A stretch of 64,000 nt of DNA from Lichenicola sp964248625 (lineage in GTDB: Bacteria > Pseudomonadota > Alphaproteobacteria > Acetobacterales > Acetobacteraceae). Below, one piece after another: positions 8,086-16,264 of this stretch; positions within the stretch are counted from its first letter, which is position 1; each line of letters begins with the position of its first letter. The notes beneath the pieces are model-generated. The model did not search any database. It saw nothing but the letters and a program-made list of their open reading frames with translations, and was not told the origin of the DNA. The DNA lies in NCBI GenBank assembly GCA_964248625.1, contig CAXTZG010000002.1, forward strand, positions 47,990-111,989. Direction: 5' to 3'. The translations under genes and the position numbers were made by a program.

Positions 8086-8981
8086 CCAGACCGACCGAAA
8101 CGTCGATGAAGGGCATCCTGCTTGCAGGCGGCTCCGGCACCCGGCTGCATCCGATCACGCTGGCAGCCAGCAAGCAGCTGCTGCCGGTCTACGACAAGCC
8201 GATGATCTACTACCCGCTCAGCACGCTGATGCTGGCCGGCATCCGCGACATCATGATCATCTCCACCCCGGCCGACCTGCCGCAGTTCGAGCGCCTGCTC
8301 GGCGACGGCTCGCGCTTCGGCGTCCGCTTCACCTACCGTGTGCAGCCGTCGCCCGACGGCATCGTGCAGGCGTTCCTGATCGCCGACGACTGGCTCGGCC
8401 ACAATCCGTGCGCCCTGGCGCTCGGCGACAACCTGATTTTCGCCGACCATCTGGGCGTGCTGCTGCGCGCCGCCTCCGCCCGGCCCGAGGGTGCGACCGT
8501 GTTCGCCTACCAGGTGCGCGATCCGGAACGCTACGGCGTGGTGTCGTTCGACGAAAGCGGACGAGCCCTCGAGATCGTCGAGAAGCCGGCCAATCCGCAA
8601 TCGAACTGGGCGGTCACCGGACTGTATTTCTACGACAACCGCGTGCTCGACATGGCCCGGCGCATCAAGCCGAGCCCGCGCGGCGAGCTCGAGATTACCG
8701 ACCTGAATCGCCTGTATCTCGAGGAGGGCTCGCTGCATGTCGACCGGCTCGGCCGCGGCTGCGCCTGGCTCGATGCCGGCATGCCGGACAGCCTGATGCA
8801 GGCCGGCACCTTCGTGCAGACCATCCAGTCCCGCCAGGGCATGCTGGTCGGCTGTCCGGAGGAGGTCGCCTTCCGCATGGGCTTCATCGACGCCGCCTCC
8901 CTGCGCGACCAGGCGCGCAAGCTCGCCAAGACCGAGCTCGGCCGGCTGCTGCTCGAACTGGCCGACGGCGTCCACGCTTGA
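8082..8981 (+). CDS. rfbA: Glucose-1-phosphate thymidylyltransferase
   Basis: Makes dTDP-glucose from dTTP and glucose-1-phosphate, the first committed step to dTDP-rhamnose. The nucleotidyltransferase motif MKGILLAGGSGTRLHPIT is followed by KPMIYYPLSTLMLAGIRDI, ALGDN and EKPANPQSNWAVTGLYFYD. The ATG at 8082 overlaps the rfbB stop (ATGA) and gives 299 residues; the internal ATG at 8106 gives the more usual N-terminus and is a possible alternative. rfbC follows after 28 nt. Confidence 0.96.
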   Translation: MTRPTETSMKGILLAGGSGTRLHPITLAASKQLLPVYDKPMIYYPLSTLMLAGIRDIMIISTPADLPQFERLLGDGSRFGVRFTYRVQPSPDGIVQAFLIADDWLGHNPCALALGDNLIFADHLGVLLRAASARPEGATVFAYQVRDPERYGVVSFDESGRALEIVEKPANPQSNWAVTGLYFYDNRVLDMARRIKPSPRGELEITDLNRLYLEEGSLHVDRLGRGCAWLDAGMPDSLMQAGTFVQTIQSRQGMLVGCPEEVAFRMGFIDAASLRDQARKLAKTELGRLLLELADGVHA

Positions 8982-9009
8982 TGCGCGCGCAGAGCCCGGG
9001 AGAGCATCC

Positions 9010-9573
9010 ATGAAGGTAGAGCGACTGGCCATTCCCGACGTGATCCTGATCACGCCGCCACGCTTCGGCGACAGCCGCGGCTTCTTCTCCGAAACCTACA
9101 ACTACCCGCGCATCAAGGCCGAGACCGGCATCGAGCTCGCCTTCCTGCAGGACAACCACTCCTTTTCCAAGGAGCGCGGCGTCATGCGCGGCCTGCACTG
9201 CCAGCTGGCGCCGCATCCGCAGGGCAAGCTGCTGCGCTGCTCCAAGGGCGCGATCTACGACGTCGCCGTCGACGCACGCACCGGCTCGCCCACCTACGGA
9301 CAATGGGTCGGCGCCGAGCTCACCGGCGACAACTGGTCGCAGCTCTGGATCCCGCCCGGCTTCCTGCACGGCTTCTGCACGCTGACCGACGACGTCGAGG
9401 TGCTCTACAAATGCACCGACGTCTGGGACAAGGCGAGCGAGCGCGCCGTGATCTGGAATTGCCCCGAGATCGGCATCGACTGGCCGATCGGGCCGGACGA
9501 GGCGATCCTGTCGGAGAAGGACGCCCAGGCGCCGCACTTCTCGGCAGCTGCCGGCTGGTTCTCCTATCCATGA
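9010..9573 (+). CDS. rfbC: dTDP-4-dehydrorhamnose 3,5-epimerase
   Basis: Cupin-fold epimerase acting on dTDP-4-keto-6-deoxyglucose. Family segments: FGDSRGFFSETYN, QDNHSFSKERGVMRGLHCQL (with the catalytic His), then GQWVGAEL, WIPPGFLHGFCTL and YKCTD. The 187-residue length is normal. Its TGA overlaps the rfbD ATG as ATGA, so the two are translationally coupled. Confidence 0.97.
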   Translation: MKVERLAIPDVILITPPRFGDSRGFFSETYNYPRIKAETGIELAFLQDNHSFSKERGVMRGLHCQLAPHPQGKLLRCSKGAIYDVAVDARTGSPTYGQWVGAELTGDNWSQLWIPPGFLHGFCTLTDDVEVLYKCTDVWDKASERAVIWNCPEIGIDWPIGPDEAILSEKDAQAPHFSAAAGWFSYP

Positions 9574-10478
9574 CCGCACTCTCCGAACAGGGCGGCCCGA
9601 TCCTCGTCACCGGCGGCACGGGTCAGCTCGCCACCTCGCTCGTTCGCCTCGGCGGGCCGCGCATCCACCGCGTCGGCCGCCCGGACTTCGACTTCGACCG
9701 GCCCGAGACCATCGCCGCCCGCTTCAACCAAATCCGGCCGGTCATGGTGGTGAACACCGCCGCCTGGACCGCCGTCGACGCCGCGGAGACGGCACCCGAC
9801 GGGGCCGCGCGCGCCAACCGGGACGGTCCGGAGCAGCTGGCGCGGCTTTGCGCGGAGGCCGGCATCCCGCTGATCCACGTCTCAACCGACTACGTGTTCG
9901 ATGGCGACAAGGGCGCGCCCTATGTCGAGACCGATCCCACCTCGCCGACCGGCGTCTATGGCCGCACCAAGGCAGACGGCGAGCAGGCCGCCCTGTCGGC
10001 TCACCTGCGCACGATCGTGCTGCGCACCTCCTGGGTCTATTCCGCCACCGGCAAGAACTTCGTCCGCACCATGATCAATGCCGGCGAGAAGAACCCGACC
10101 CTGCGCGTCGTCGGCGACCAGCACGGAGCACCGACCGCCTCAGACGACCTGGCCCGGGCCATCCTGCAGCTCGTGGCCAGGATCGAGGAGGACGGGTGGC
10201 AGGACGCCTATGGCGGCATCTACCACGCCGCCGGCACCGGCGAGACCACCTGGCACGGCCTTGCGGTCGCGGCACTGGAGGCGGCCGGCACGCATGGCCG
10301 GCCGATGCCCGAGGTGATCGCCATCAGCACCGCCGACTGGCCGACGCCGGCTCGGCGCCCGCTCGACTCCCGGCTCGACTGCGCCAAGCTGGAGCGCGTC
10401 TTCGGCGTGCGCCTGCCACCCTGGCGCGACAGCCTGGTGCGCACGGTCGACGAGCTGCTGGCGCCCCCGTCATCCTGA
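9570..10478 (+). CDS. rfbD: dTDP-4-dehydrorhamnose reductase
   Basis: Final reductase giving dTDP-L-rhamnose. The start is set by the ATGA overlap with rfbC; the open frame extends upstream inside rfbC without biological support. The N-terminal ILVTGGTGQLATSL is the nucleotide-binding loop. VNTAAWTAVDAAE, HVSTDYVFDG and YGRTKADGE (catalytic Tyr-x3-Lys) follow. 302 residues, as expected. A glycosyltransferase follows after 29 nt and probably uses the product. Confidence 0.96.
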   Translation: MTALSEQGGPILVTGGTGQLATSLVRLGGPRIHRVGRPDFDFDRPETIAARFNQIRPVMVVNTAAWTAVDAAETAPDGAARANRDGPEQLARLCAEAGIPLIHVSTDYVFDGDKGAPYVETDPTSPTGVYGRTKADGEQAALSAHLRTIVLRTSWVYSATGKNFVRTMINAGEKNPTLRVVGDQHGAPTASDDLARAILQLVARIEEDGWQDAYGGIYHAAGTGETTWHGLAVAALEAAGTHGRPMPEVIAISTADWPTPARRPLDSRLDCAKLERVFGVRLPPWRDSLVRTVDELLAPPSS

Positions 10479-10507
10479 ACGCAGGAGCCCGGCTTCACTT
10501 CCAGACG

Positions 10508-11506
10508 ATGCCTTCAGGGTCGCCGCCGGCCACCGATGCGGATCGCCTGGAGGTTCGGCCACGCGCGTTTGGCGCCGACGCGGACGAGACGCTGCCGGTC
10601 GCGGTGCTGCTCTCGACCTTTGAGGGCGCGCGCTTCCTGCCGCAGCAGCTGGAGTCGATCCTGCAGCAGAGCTATCCGCGCTGGACGCTGCTCTGGCGCG
10701 ACGATGGCTCGGTCGACGCCACATCGTCGGTCATGCGTGCCTTCGGCCAGCAGGCGGGCGAGGGACGTTCCCGGATGGCGGCGGGAGAAGCCGGCCACCT
10801 CGGCATCGCCGGCTCCTTTCTGGTTCTGCTGCGACAGGTGCCGCGCGACGCCATCGCCGCCTTTGCCGACCAGGACGATATCTGGCTGCCCGAGAAGCTG
10901 CGGCGCGGCGTCGAGGCGCTGGCTGGGGTGACGCCAGGCGAGCCGGCGCTCTACTTTGCCCGTCAGCAGCTGGTCGACCAGGATCTGGCGCCGCTCGGCC
11001 TGTCGCCGTATCGCGGCAGTCCGGCCGCCTTTCCCGCCGCCCTCACCCAGAACGTCGCCACCGGCTGCACGATGATGCTCAATCCGGCTGCCGTGGCCCT
11101 GGTGTCGGCAAGCGACCCGCCGCCCGGGACGCTGCACGACTGGTGGTCCTACCTGGTGGTCAGCGCGGCCGGCGGCCGGCTGATCGCCGATCCGGAGCCG
11201 GTGGTGCTGTATCGTCAGCATCACCGCAACGCGGTCGGCGCCCCGCATTCGACGATCTGGCGTGGCCTGAGGGCACTTCGCCGCGGTCCCGACGCCTTCA
11301 TGCAGCAGTTCCGCCGCCATACCGCAGGGCTCGCCGCCTACCGCCACGCCTTGTCGCCCGGCGCCGTCCGGGATCTGGACCTGCTGGAACGTGCGCTGGC
11401 CGGCGGCCTGACCGCACGCCTCGATGCCCTGCGCCGGGTCAGGTTCCTGGTTCGCCAGACCAGGCTCGAGACGTTGCTGTTCCGGCTCTGGTTCCTGACC
11501 GGCTAG
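10508..11506 (+). CDS. Family 2 glycosyltransferase, probable rhamnosyltransferase
   Basis: 332 residues. The GT-A core starts at LPVAVLLSTFEGARFLPQQL, with WRDDGSVDATSSV and FADQDDIWLPEKL (the metal-binding Asp-rich motif) following. TGCTMMLNPAA and DWWSYLVVSAAGG follow. This pattern matches rhamnosyltransferases of the RgpB/WsaF-like group. It lies directly behind rfbBACD, so transfer of L-rhamnose to a surface polysaccharide is the natural inference. The ATG at 10508 has only a distant AGGAG, so the start is less certain than the product class. Confidence 0.85.
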   Translation: MPSGSPPATDADRLEVRPRAFGADADETLPVAVLLSTFEGARFLPQQLESILQQSYPRWTLLWRDDGSVDATSSVMRAFGQQAGEGRSRMAAGEAGHLGIAGSFLVLLRQVPRDAIAAFADQDDIWLPEKLRRGVEALAGVTPGEPALYFARQQLVDQDLAPLGLSPYRGSPAAFPAALTQNVATGCTMMLNPAAVALVSASDPPPGTLHDWWSYLVVSAAGGRLIADPEPVVLYRQHHRNAVGAPHSTIWRGLRALRRGPDAFMQQFRRHTAGLAAYRHALSPGAVRDLDLLERALAGGLTARLDALRRVRFLVRQTRLETLLFRLWFLTG

Positions 11507-11622
11507 AGCATCATGCGGTCGAGTGGAGCCGGCTGGCTGCGTCACGACATCGACTGGAACAGCGAGCTGCAGCAGCGCCAGCGCACGCGATCGCATGACG
11601 CCAGGGTGCCAAGGAGAGTGCG

Positions 11623-12042
11623 ATGAGCCGGAACACGATCGGCCTGATCTGGATCGCCGGCCTCGTGCTCGCCGTGCTGCTCACGGTGATCGGCCCGGGC
11701 GTGCTCGGCACGACGCTGGGCGATGCGGTCGATCACGCCTTCGACGCCGCAACGCTGGCGCTCGTCCAGATCGGCGATCCGGTGCGCGAGATGATCCGCG
11801 GTTTCGCGATCGCCGCCTACGTGGTGTTCATCGCGCTGTGCGTGCTGGCGCGCCGCCGCGGCCTGCCCTCGATGACGGCGGCCATCGTGGTCACGCTGCT
11901 GTTCCTGCTGCTGGCCGGCGCGCCGCGCGACTGGGGCCGCTCGCTGCACGGATCGCACTGGCTGCTGGCGCTGCTGCTCGCGGTGGCGGCGGCACTGCTG
12001 ATGACCCGCAGGCTGTCCGGCAGGCTTTCGCCGCGCAGCTAG
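11623..12042 (+). CDS. Small integral membrane protein of unknown function
   Basis: 139 residues with four hydrophobic stretches: about 6-28 (IGLIWIAGLVLAVLLTV), 60-80 (FAIAAYVVFIALCVLA), 88-104 and 110-128. Charged residues lie between them, and the C-terminus is basic. AAGGAGAG lies 6 nt before the ATG, a good ribosome site. No family recognised. It lies 116 nt after the rhamnosyltransferase and converges on cheZ, so a link to polysaccharide export is possible but unproven. Confidence 0.7.
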   Translation: MSRNTIGLIWIAGLVLAVLLTVIGPGVLGTTLGDAVDHAFDAATLALVQIGDPVREMIRGFAIAAYVVFIALCVLARRRGLPSMTAAIVVTLLFLLLAGAPRDWGRSLHGSHWLLALLLAVAAALLMTRRLSGRLSPRS

Positions 12043-12133
12043 ACCGACGAGATCGGCAGCCTGCCGCGCAGCCCGGTGCCGCCCGACCTGCAGCGGCACC
12101 GGATTCTGCAAGCCGAGATCGGTCGCCGCCGCC

Positions 12134-12781
12134 TCAGTCGAGATCGGCCAGCAGCGCGTCGATGTCGGCCTGCGCCATGGCCGAGGCCGGAAGCTGGGGC
12201 CCGTTCAGCAGATGCGCGTCGGGACGGTGCGGCTCGCCCTCGACGGTGGGAAACGCCTCCTCCCACCGGTGCTGTCCGAACGTGTTGACGATCTTGGCGA
12301 CCTTGGCTTCCACCGCCTTGAGGGTGTTCACCACCTTGGTGATGCGCTGCCCGGTGATGTCCTGGAAGCTGCACGCCTCGTAGATCCGCATTGTCGCATC
12401 CTGCACGACGGCGGCGTCCGGGCCCGATGGCCGGGCCGACGTCGCATCCAGCAGCTCGCACGCTTCGAGGATGGCGTTGGTCGCGTCCGCCGTATGGGCG
12501 ACGACCGCATCGAGCTCCTCGCTGGCGGCCGACACGTCTCCGGTCGACGACCTGTCGGACCGCAAGGCGGCGATCTCTTCCTTGGCCACCGCGATCGTGT
12601 GGCCGAGCTCCTCGACCTCGTTGAGCAGTTCCGTCTCGTGGACGGACAGCTCGCTTCCCATCGTGTCGATGACCGCACGCACGACCTCGGCCACCATCTG
12701 CGGCCGGACGGTCGGGTAGGACGAGCAGATGAGGCCAAGCCGCTTCGAGAGCGCCGTTACGTCGGCGGCATGGCTAGACAT
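12134..12781 (-). CDS. cheZ: CheY-phosphate phosphatase CheZ
   Basis: Dephosphorylates CheY-P to terminate the flagellar motor signal. The 215-residue, mostly helical product carries the CheZ active-site segment EACSFQDITGQRITKVV, in which the Gln of DITGQR attacks the phosphoryl site. It ends in QADIDALLADLD, matching the C-terminal CheY-binding helix. Its ATG lies inside the last codons of cheY (8-nt overlap), so the pair is translationally coupled. No other chemotaxis or flagellar gene is in the window. Confidence 0.92.
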   Translation of the reverse strand: MSSHAADVTALSKRLGLICSSYPTVRPQMVAEVVRAVIDTMGSELSVHETELLNEVEELGHTIAVAKEEIAALRSDRSSTGDVSAASEELDAVVAHTADATNAILEACELLDATSARPSGPDAAVVQDATMRIYEACSFQDITGQRITKVVNTLKAVEAKVAKIVNTFGQHRWEEAFPTVEGEPHRPDAHLLNGPQLPASAMAQADIDALLADLD

Positions 12782-13160
12782 GACCCAGCACCTTCTCGAT
12801 CTTGCCCTGCAGCGTCTCGGCGTTGAACGGCTTGACGATGTAGTTCGAGACGCCGGCCTGCTTGGCGGCCACCACGTTCTCGGTCTTGCTTTCGGCCGTG
12901 ATCATGATGAACGGGGTCGTCTTCAGCTTGACGTCCGCCCGGACCGCCTGGAGCAGCTCCAGGCCGGTCATCGGCGCCATGTTCCAGTCGCTGATGACCA
13001 GGCCGAAGCTGCCGGCACGCAGCTTGGACAGCGCCTCGACGCCGTCGGTCGCCTCGTCGACCGAGTTGAACCCGATCTGCTTCAGCAGATTGCGGATGAT
13101 GCGCAGCATCGTCTTGTAGTCATCGACGATGAGGACGTTCATTGACGTATCGAGTGGCAC
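12774..13160 (-). CDS. cheY: Chemotaxis response regulator CheY
   Basis: Single receiver domain of 128 residues. Acidic pocket DD in VLIVDDYKTMLR, phospho-acceptor Asp in LVISDWNMAPMTG, Thr in IMITAES, and the invariant Lys in YIVKPFNAETL. The GTG at 13160 has GGAG 7 nt upstream and gives MPLDTSMNVLIVDD; the ATG at 13142 (MNVLIVDD) lacks a ribosome site. This is the diffusible motor switch protein acting with CheZ encoded immediately downstream. Confidence 0.95.
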   Translation of the reverse strand: MPLDTSMNVLIVDDYKTMLRIIRNLLKQIGFNSVDEATDGVEALSKLRAGSFGLVISDWNMAPMTGLELLQAVRADVKLKTTPFIMITAESKTENVVAAKQAGVSNYIVKPFNAETLQGKIEKVLGHV

Positions 13161-13253
13161 GGGCTGGCTCCGGGGCGGAAATGGCCTCGAAGAAATACGC
13201 CGATTTCCTTTACGGCTGGTTTATCCGCCCGCCCGCTGCATCCCGCGCCAGCG

Positions 13254-13658
13254 TCAGAACTTCCGGGGTGCCGTGTTCATCTTCATGTCGCGCATGTCGC
13301 TGCCCCGCTCGCCCTCCTCCAGATCGTCGTCGTCGAGCGCCTCCATCCCGATGGTGCGATCGCCGTCATGCGCGACGATCTCGCTTTCGCGCGGCCCGGC
13401 GGTGCGGTCGACATGATAGACGTGATGCAGCCCGGCCTCCCTGGCCTGCGCTTCCGCCTGCTTCTCCGCCTCATCCCACGCCAGCGGAGCGCCTGCCTCG
13501 TCGAGCAGTCGGCTGGTCTTCTCGGACTGGTTCTGCTGGATGACGATGAGCTCCATCATCATCTGCTTCGGGCTGTCCTCCTCGAACCGGCGCATCAGGA
13601 TGATCGCCGGACCGTTCGGCAGCGGGTCGTGGGGCTGCAGCATCCTGATCTCGGTCAT
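13254..13658 (-). CDS. Hypothetical acidic protein
   Basis: 134 residues starting MTEIRMLQPHDPLPNGP, with AGGAAAGGA just upstream of the ATG, so translation is likely. It contains a Met-rich KQMMMELIVIQQNQSEK stretch and a strongly acidic C-terminal part (LDDDDLEEGERGSD). No signal peptide, membrane segment or recognised domain. It lies between the lytic transglycosylase and cheY on the same strand. Function unknown. Confidence 0.65.
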   Translation of the reverse strand: MTEIRMLQPHDPLPNGPAIILMRRFEEDSPKQMMMELIVIQQNQSEKTSRLLDEAGAPLAWDEAEKQAEAQAREAGLHHVYHVDRTAGPRESEIVAHDGDRTIGMEALDDDDLEEGERGSDMRDMKMNTAPRKF

Positions 13659-13706
13659 GTCGTTCCTTTCCTCGTCGGGAACCGAACGGCGGCGAGGCGA
13701 TGCGGT

Positions 13707-14945
13707 TCAGCCGCCCGGGGTCACGACCATGCAGGGAATGTTCTGCGACTTCAGCGCCACGCAGGCGCTGCCGGCGCTGTTGCGGGCAAGGCCCGCCAGC
13801 CTGGCGCGATACAGCACGCCGTGGCCGAACGGCGCCGTCTGCTGCACGACGCTCTGGCTGCCGGCGAGCACGGCGTAGTCCGCCTGCCGCGCCATGGTGG
13901 TGGCGAAGCGCGCCTGGTCGACCGAGTTGAACGCGCCGACCTGGATCGCCCAGCCGCCATAGGAGAGTGCCGGCGGGGGTATCGGCGCACTGGCCATGAT
14001 GACCGCGGGACGGGTGGCCGGCGGGACGGCGGGATAGACCGGGCGCCGTCCGCACGGCGCGTCGTAGGCGGCATCCGGATCACGCACGCAGCCGGCCGCC
14101 TGCGCGGCCGCCGGCTGCGGCACATAGGCGATCGCCGACTGGACCGGCAGGGCGGACGCGACCTGCACCGGTGCCGGCGGCGCCTGGCAGGGCGCGTCGG
14201 GGTCGTAGGCGGCGTCCGGATCGTGCCAGCAGCCCGCCGGCTGTCGCAGGCGCGACCGTCCGGACCGGCGCGCGACCCGATAGGAGGCGAGCTGCACGGG
14301 CGCGTAGCGCGTGGACGCATAGGCGCTGCCGCCGCCCGACGCGTAGGACGCCAGCGGCCCGCTCATGGCGATCTCGGTGCCCAGGTTCGGCGCGATCGAG
14401 GCCACGTAGTCGACCGTCTCGTTGGGCAGCGTGCGGCCCTTGTAGAGATAGTCCTCGAGCCGCTGCGGCCCTGCATTGTAGGCGGCCAGAAACGCCGGCG
14501 CGCCGTATTTCTGATACATCTGCCGGATATAGGCGGTGCCGGCCATGATGTTGTCGTGCGGCTCGAACGGGTCGCTGCCGAGCTCGTACTGCGCCTGCAG
14601 GTCGGCATAGGTCGCCGGCATCAGCTGCATCAGCCCCATGGCGCCGGCGCCGGAGGTGATCGGCTGTCCGTTGCGATACTCGTGTCCGCCCGACTCCTGC
14701 CGCATCACCGCGCGGATCCAGCGCTGCGGCACGCTGAACCGGCCGGACGCCTCGTGGATGTAGGGACGCCACGGATCCTCCGGCGGTCCCGGCTCCGGAT
14801 ACAGCATGCTGCCGGGCGAGGCGCCGGTGCGGGCATAGTGTCCTCCGCCACCGCAGGCGGCCAGCAGGCACAGCAAAGGCAGCAGCCACAGCATGCCGGA
14901 TCGGCATCCGGCGTTTGGGGCGACCTGCTGGCATGAAAGCGGCAT
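13707..14945 (-). CDS. Lytic transglycosylase lipoprotein with C-terminal SPOR domain
   Basis: Cleaves peptidoglycan glycan strands. The ATG at 14945 gives 412 residues with a lipoprotein signal peptide (LWLLPLLCLLAACGGGG; the lipobox LAAC predicts lipidation). The SLT domain has WIRAVMRQESGGHEYR (catalytic Glu), then GAMGLMQLMPATYADLQ and AFLAAYNAGPQRLEDY. A Pro/Ala-rich linker contains two DPDAAYD/DPDAPC units. It ends in a SPOR-like domain (WAIQVGAFNSVDQAR to CMVV), which in this family binds denuded septal glycan. An upstream non-ATG extension is unlikely. Confidence 0.9.
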   Translation of the reverse strand: MPLSCQQVAPNAGCRSGMLWLLPLLCLLAACGGGGHYARTGASPGSMLYPEPGPPEDPWRPYIHEASGRFSVPQRWIRAVMRQESGGHEYRNGQPITSGAGAMGLMQLMPATYADLQAQYELGSDPFEPHDNIMAGTAYIRQMYQKYGAPAFLAAYNAGPQRLEDYLYKGRTLPNETVDYVASIAPNLGTEIAMSGPLASYASGGGSAYASTRYAPVQLASYRVARRSGRSRLRQPAGCWHDPDAAYDPDAPCQAPPAPVQVASALPVQSAIAYVPQPAAAQAAGCVRDPDAAYDAPCGRRPVYPAVPPATRPAVIMASAPIPPPALSYGGWAIQVGAFNSVDQARFATTMARQADYAVLAGSQSVVQQTAPFGHGVLYRARLAGLARNSAGSACVALKSQNIPCMVVTPGG

Positions 14946-15107
14946 GGCGACGTCATGGTGACGAGCCGCTCGCGCCCGATCAACCAGAGCGTGTTCCGAG
15001 GTGCCGAATCCTCGGCCACCCTTGCCGATCTGCCACAGGCACGCCCACACGGGCACCCGGCCGCGTCACCGGCCGGGCGAACTCGAAGCCGACCGGCACC
15101 TCACGCG

Positions 15108-15539
15108 TCACAGCAGGCAGAGGGCGAGCAGTTCCCGCCGCAGCTTCATCGGCAGCTCGTCGCCGGTGGCCGCATGGCCCGACAGGTCCGCCGGCGCGTC
15201 GGCCTCCGCGAGGTAGCGCCAGCCCTGGAAGGCCCGCACCGTGCGCGGCACCACCGCGATCACCGGGCCGTCCAGCACCACGCCGGTGCAGGGCGTGCCG
15301 TCGTCGCGCTGGTCCTGCACGATGTCGTGGATCAGCTGCCGGCACAGCAGCATCCCGGCCGTCACCCAGTAGATCGACCCGCCATCCAGCACCGCTTCGG
15401 CCTGGCGCGGGAAGGAGCGCGTGCGAAAGAACGGTCGGCCGCCAGGCACGCCGGTCTCGCGCGCCCGCGCCGCCTGCCGTTCGCTCAGCGCGTCCGGCGT
15501 GGCGACCCCGACGGCGAGCTTGATCAGGTTCAGCGCCAC
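15108..15539 (-). CDS. DUF1489 family protein
   Basis: 143 residues, the normal length of this alphaproteobacterial family of unknown function. Family-like segments are LNLIKLAVGV at the start, GGSIYWVTAGMLLCRQ in the middle and GWRYLAEADAPADL near the end. No signal peptide or membrane span. It is the last gene of the leftward run, starting 9 nt after the SDR stop. Confidence 0.8.
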   Translation of the reverse strand: MALNLIKLAVGVATPDALSERQAARARETGVPGGRPFFRTRSFPRQAEAVLDGGSIYWVTAGMLLCRQLIHDIVQDQRDDGTPCTGVVLDGPVIAVVPRTVRAFQGWRYLAEADAPADLSGHAATGDELPMKLRRELLALCLL

Positions 15540-15548
15540 GATCGGGCC

Positions 15549-16253
15549 CTACCAGGGAAGCTCCCTGTTCTCGTAGGTCACGAAGAACGTCCCGGGCGTG
15601 CCCTGCCTGGCTTCCAGCATCCCGGCGATGCCGCGGGTGCTGGTCTCGACGTCCAGGCTGGCATCCGGACCGCCCATGTCGGTGCGGACCCAGCCGGGAT
15701 CGACCGCGAGGAAGGTGCGTCCGCTCCGGCCCTGCCGCGCCGCCACCGAGCGCAGCAGCATGTCGAGGGCCGCCTTGCTGGCGCGATAGACCTCGTAGCC
15801 GCCGCTCTGGTTGCCGGCGATGCTGCCCAGACCGGACGACATCACCGCGATCAGCCCGTTCGGCGAGGGCACCAGGCCCTCGAGCCGCTCGATCACCCGC
15901 ATCGGGCTCAGCGCGTTGGTGCGCAGCACGTGGAAGAAGGTCTCGTCGGACACGTCGCCGATGGTCTGCGTCGCATCGTCCAGCACGCCGGCATTGACGA
16001 ACAGCAGGTCGATCCGGCTGCCCTCCAGCCGCCCGGCCAGCGCCTCGAGCTGGTCGGGGACGTTGATGTCGAGCGTCTCGATGGTGAGCCGGCCGCCGGC
16101 GCCGTCCGCGAGCGCCTGCAGCCCGTCGGACCTGCCGCGCACGGTCGCGATCACCCGCCAGCCGCGTGCCAGCTGCTCGCCGACCAGCCCCAGGCCGAGC
16201 CCGCGCGACGCGCCGACGACGAGCGCTGTCCGGGTGTGCTGTGTCTCGCTCAT
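15549..16253 (-). CDS. Short-chain dehydrogenase/reductase
   Basis: Classical SDR of 234 residues starting at the ATG at 16253. Cofactor loop ALVVGASRGLGLGL, then NAGV, an active-site Ser in VMSSGLGS and the catalytic Y-x3-K in YEVYRASKAAL, followed by DPGWVRTDMGG. The pattern resembles C-factor/CsgA-like SDRs; the substrate is unknown. Gaps of 11 nt from the nucleoside hydrolase and 9 nt to DUF1489 indicate one operon. Confidence 0.88.
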   Translation of the reverse strand: MSETQHTRTALVVGASRGLGLGLVGEQLARGWRVIATVRGRSDGLQALADGAGGRLTIETLDINVPDQLEALAGRLEGSRIDLLFVNAGVLDDATQTIGDVSDETFFHVLRTNALSPMRVIERLEGLVPSPNGLIAVMSSGLGSIAGNQSGGYEVYRASKAALDMLLRSVAARQGRSGRTFLAVDPGWVRTDMGGPDASLDVETSTRGIAGMLEARQGTPGTFFVTYENRELPW

Positions 16254-16264
16254 GCGGTGTCCTT

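Noticed and set aside
9848..10507. 220-codon upstream extension of the rhamnosyltransferase gene
   Set aside because: It overlaps rfbD in another frame; the glycosyltransferase domain starts after 10508 and the extension has no domain features.
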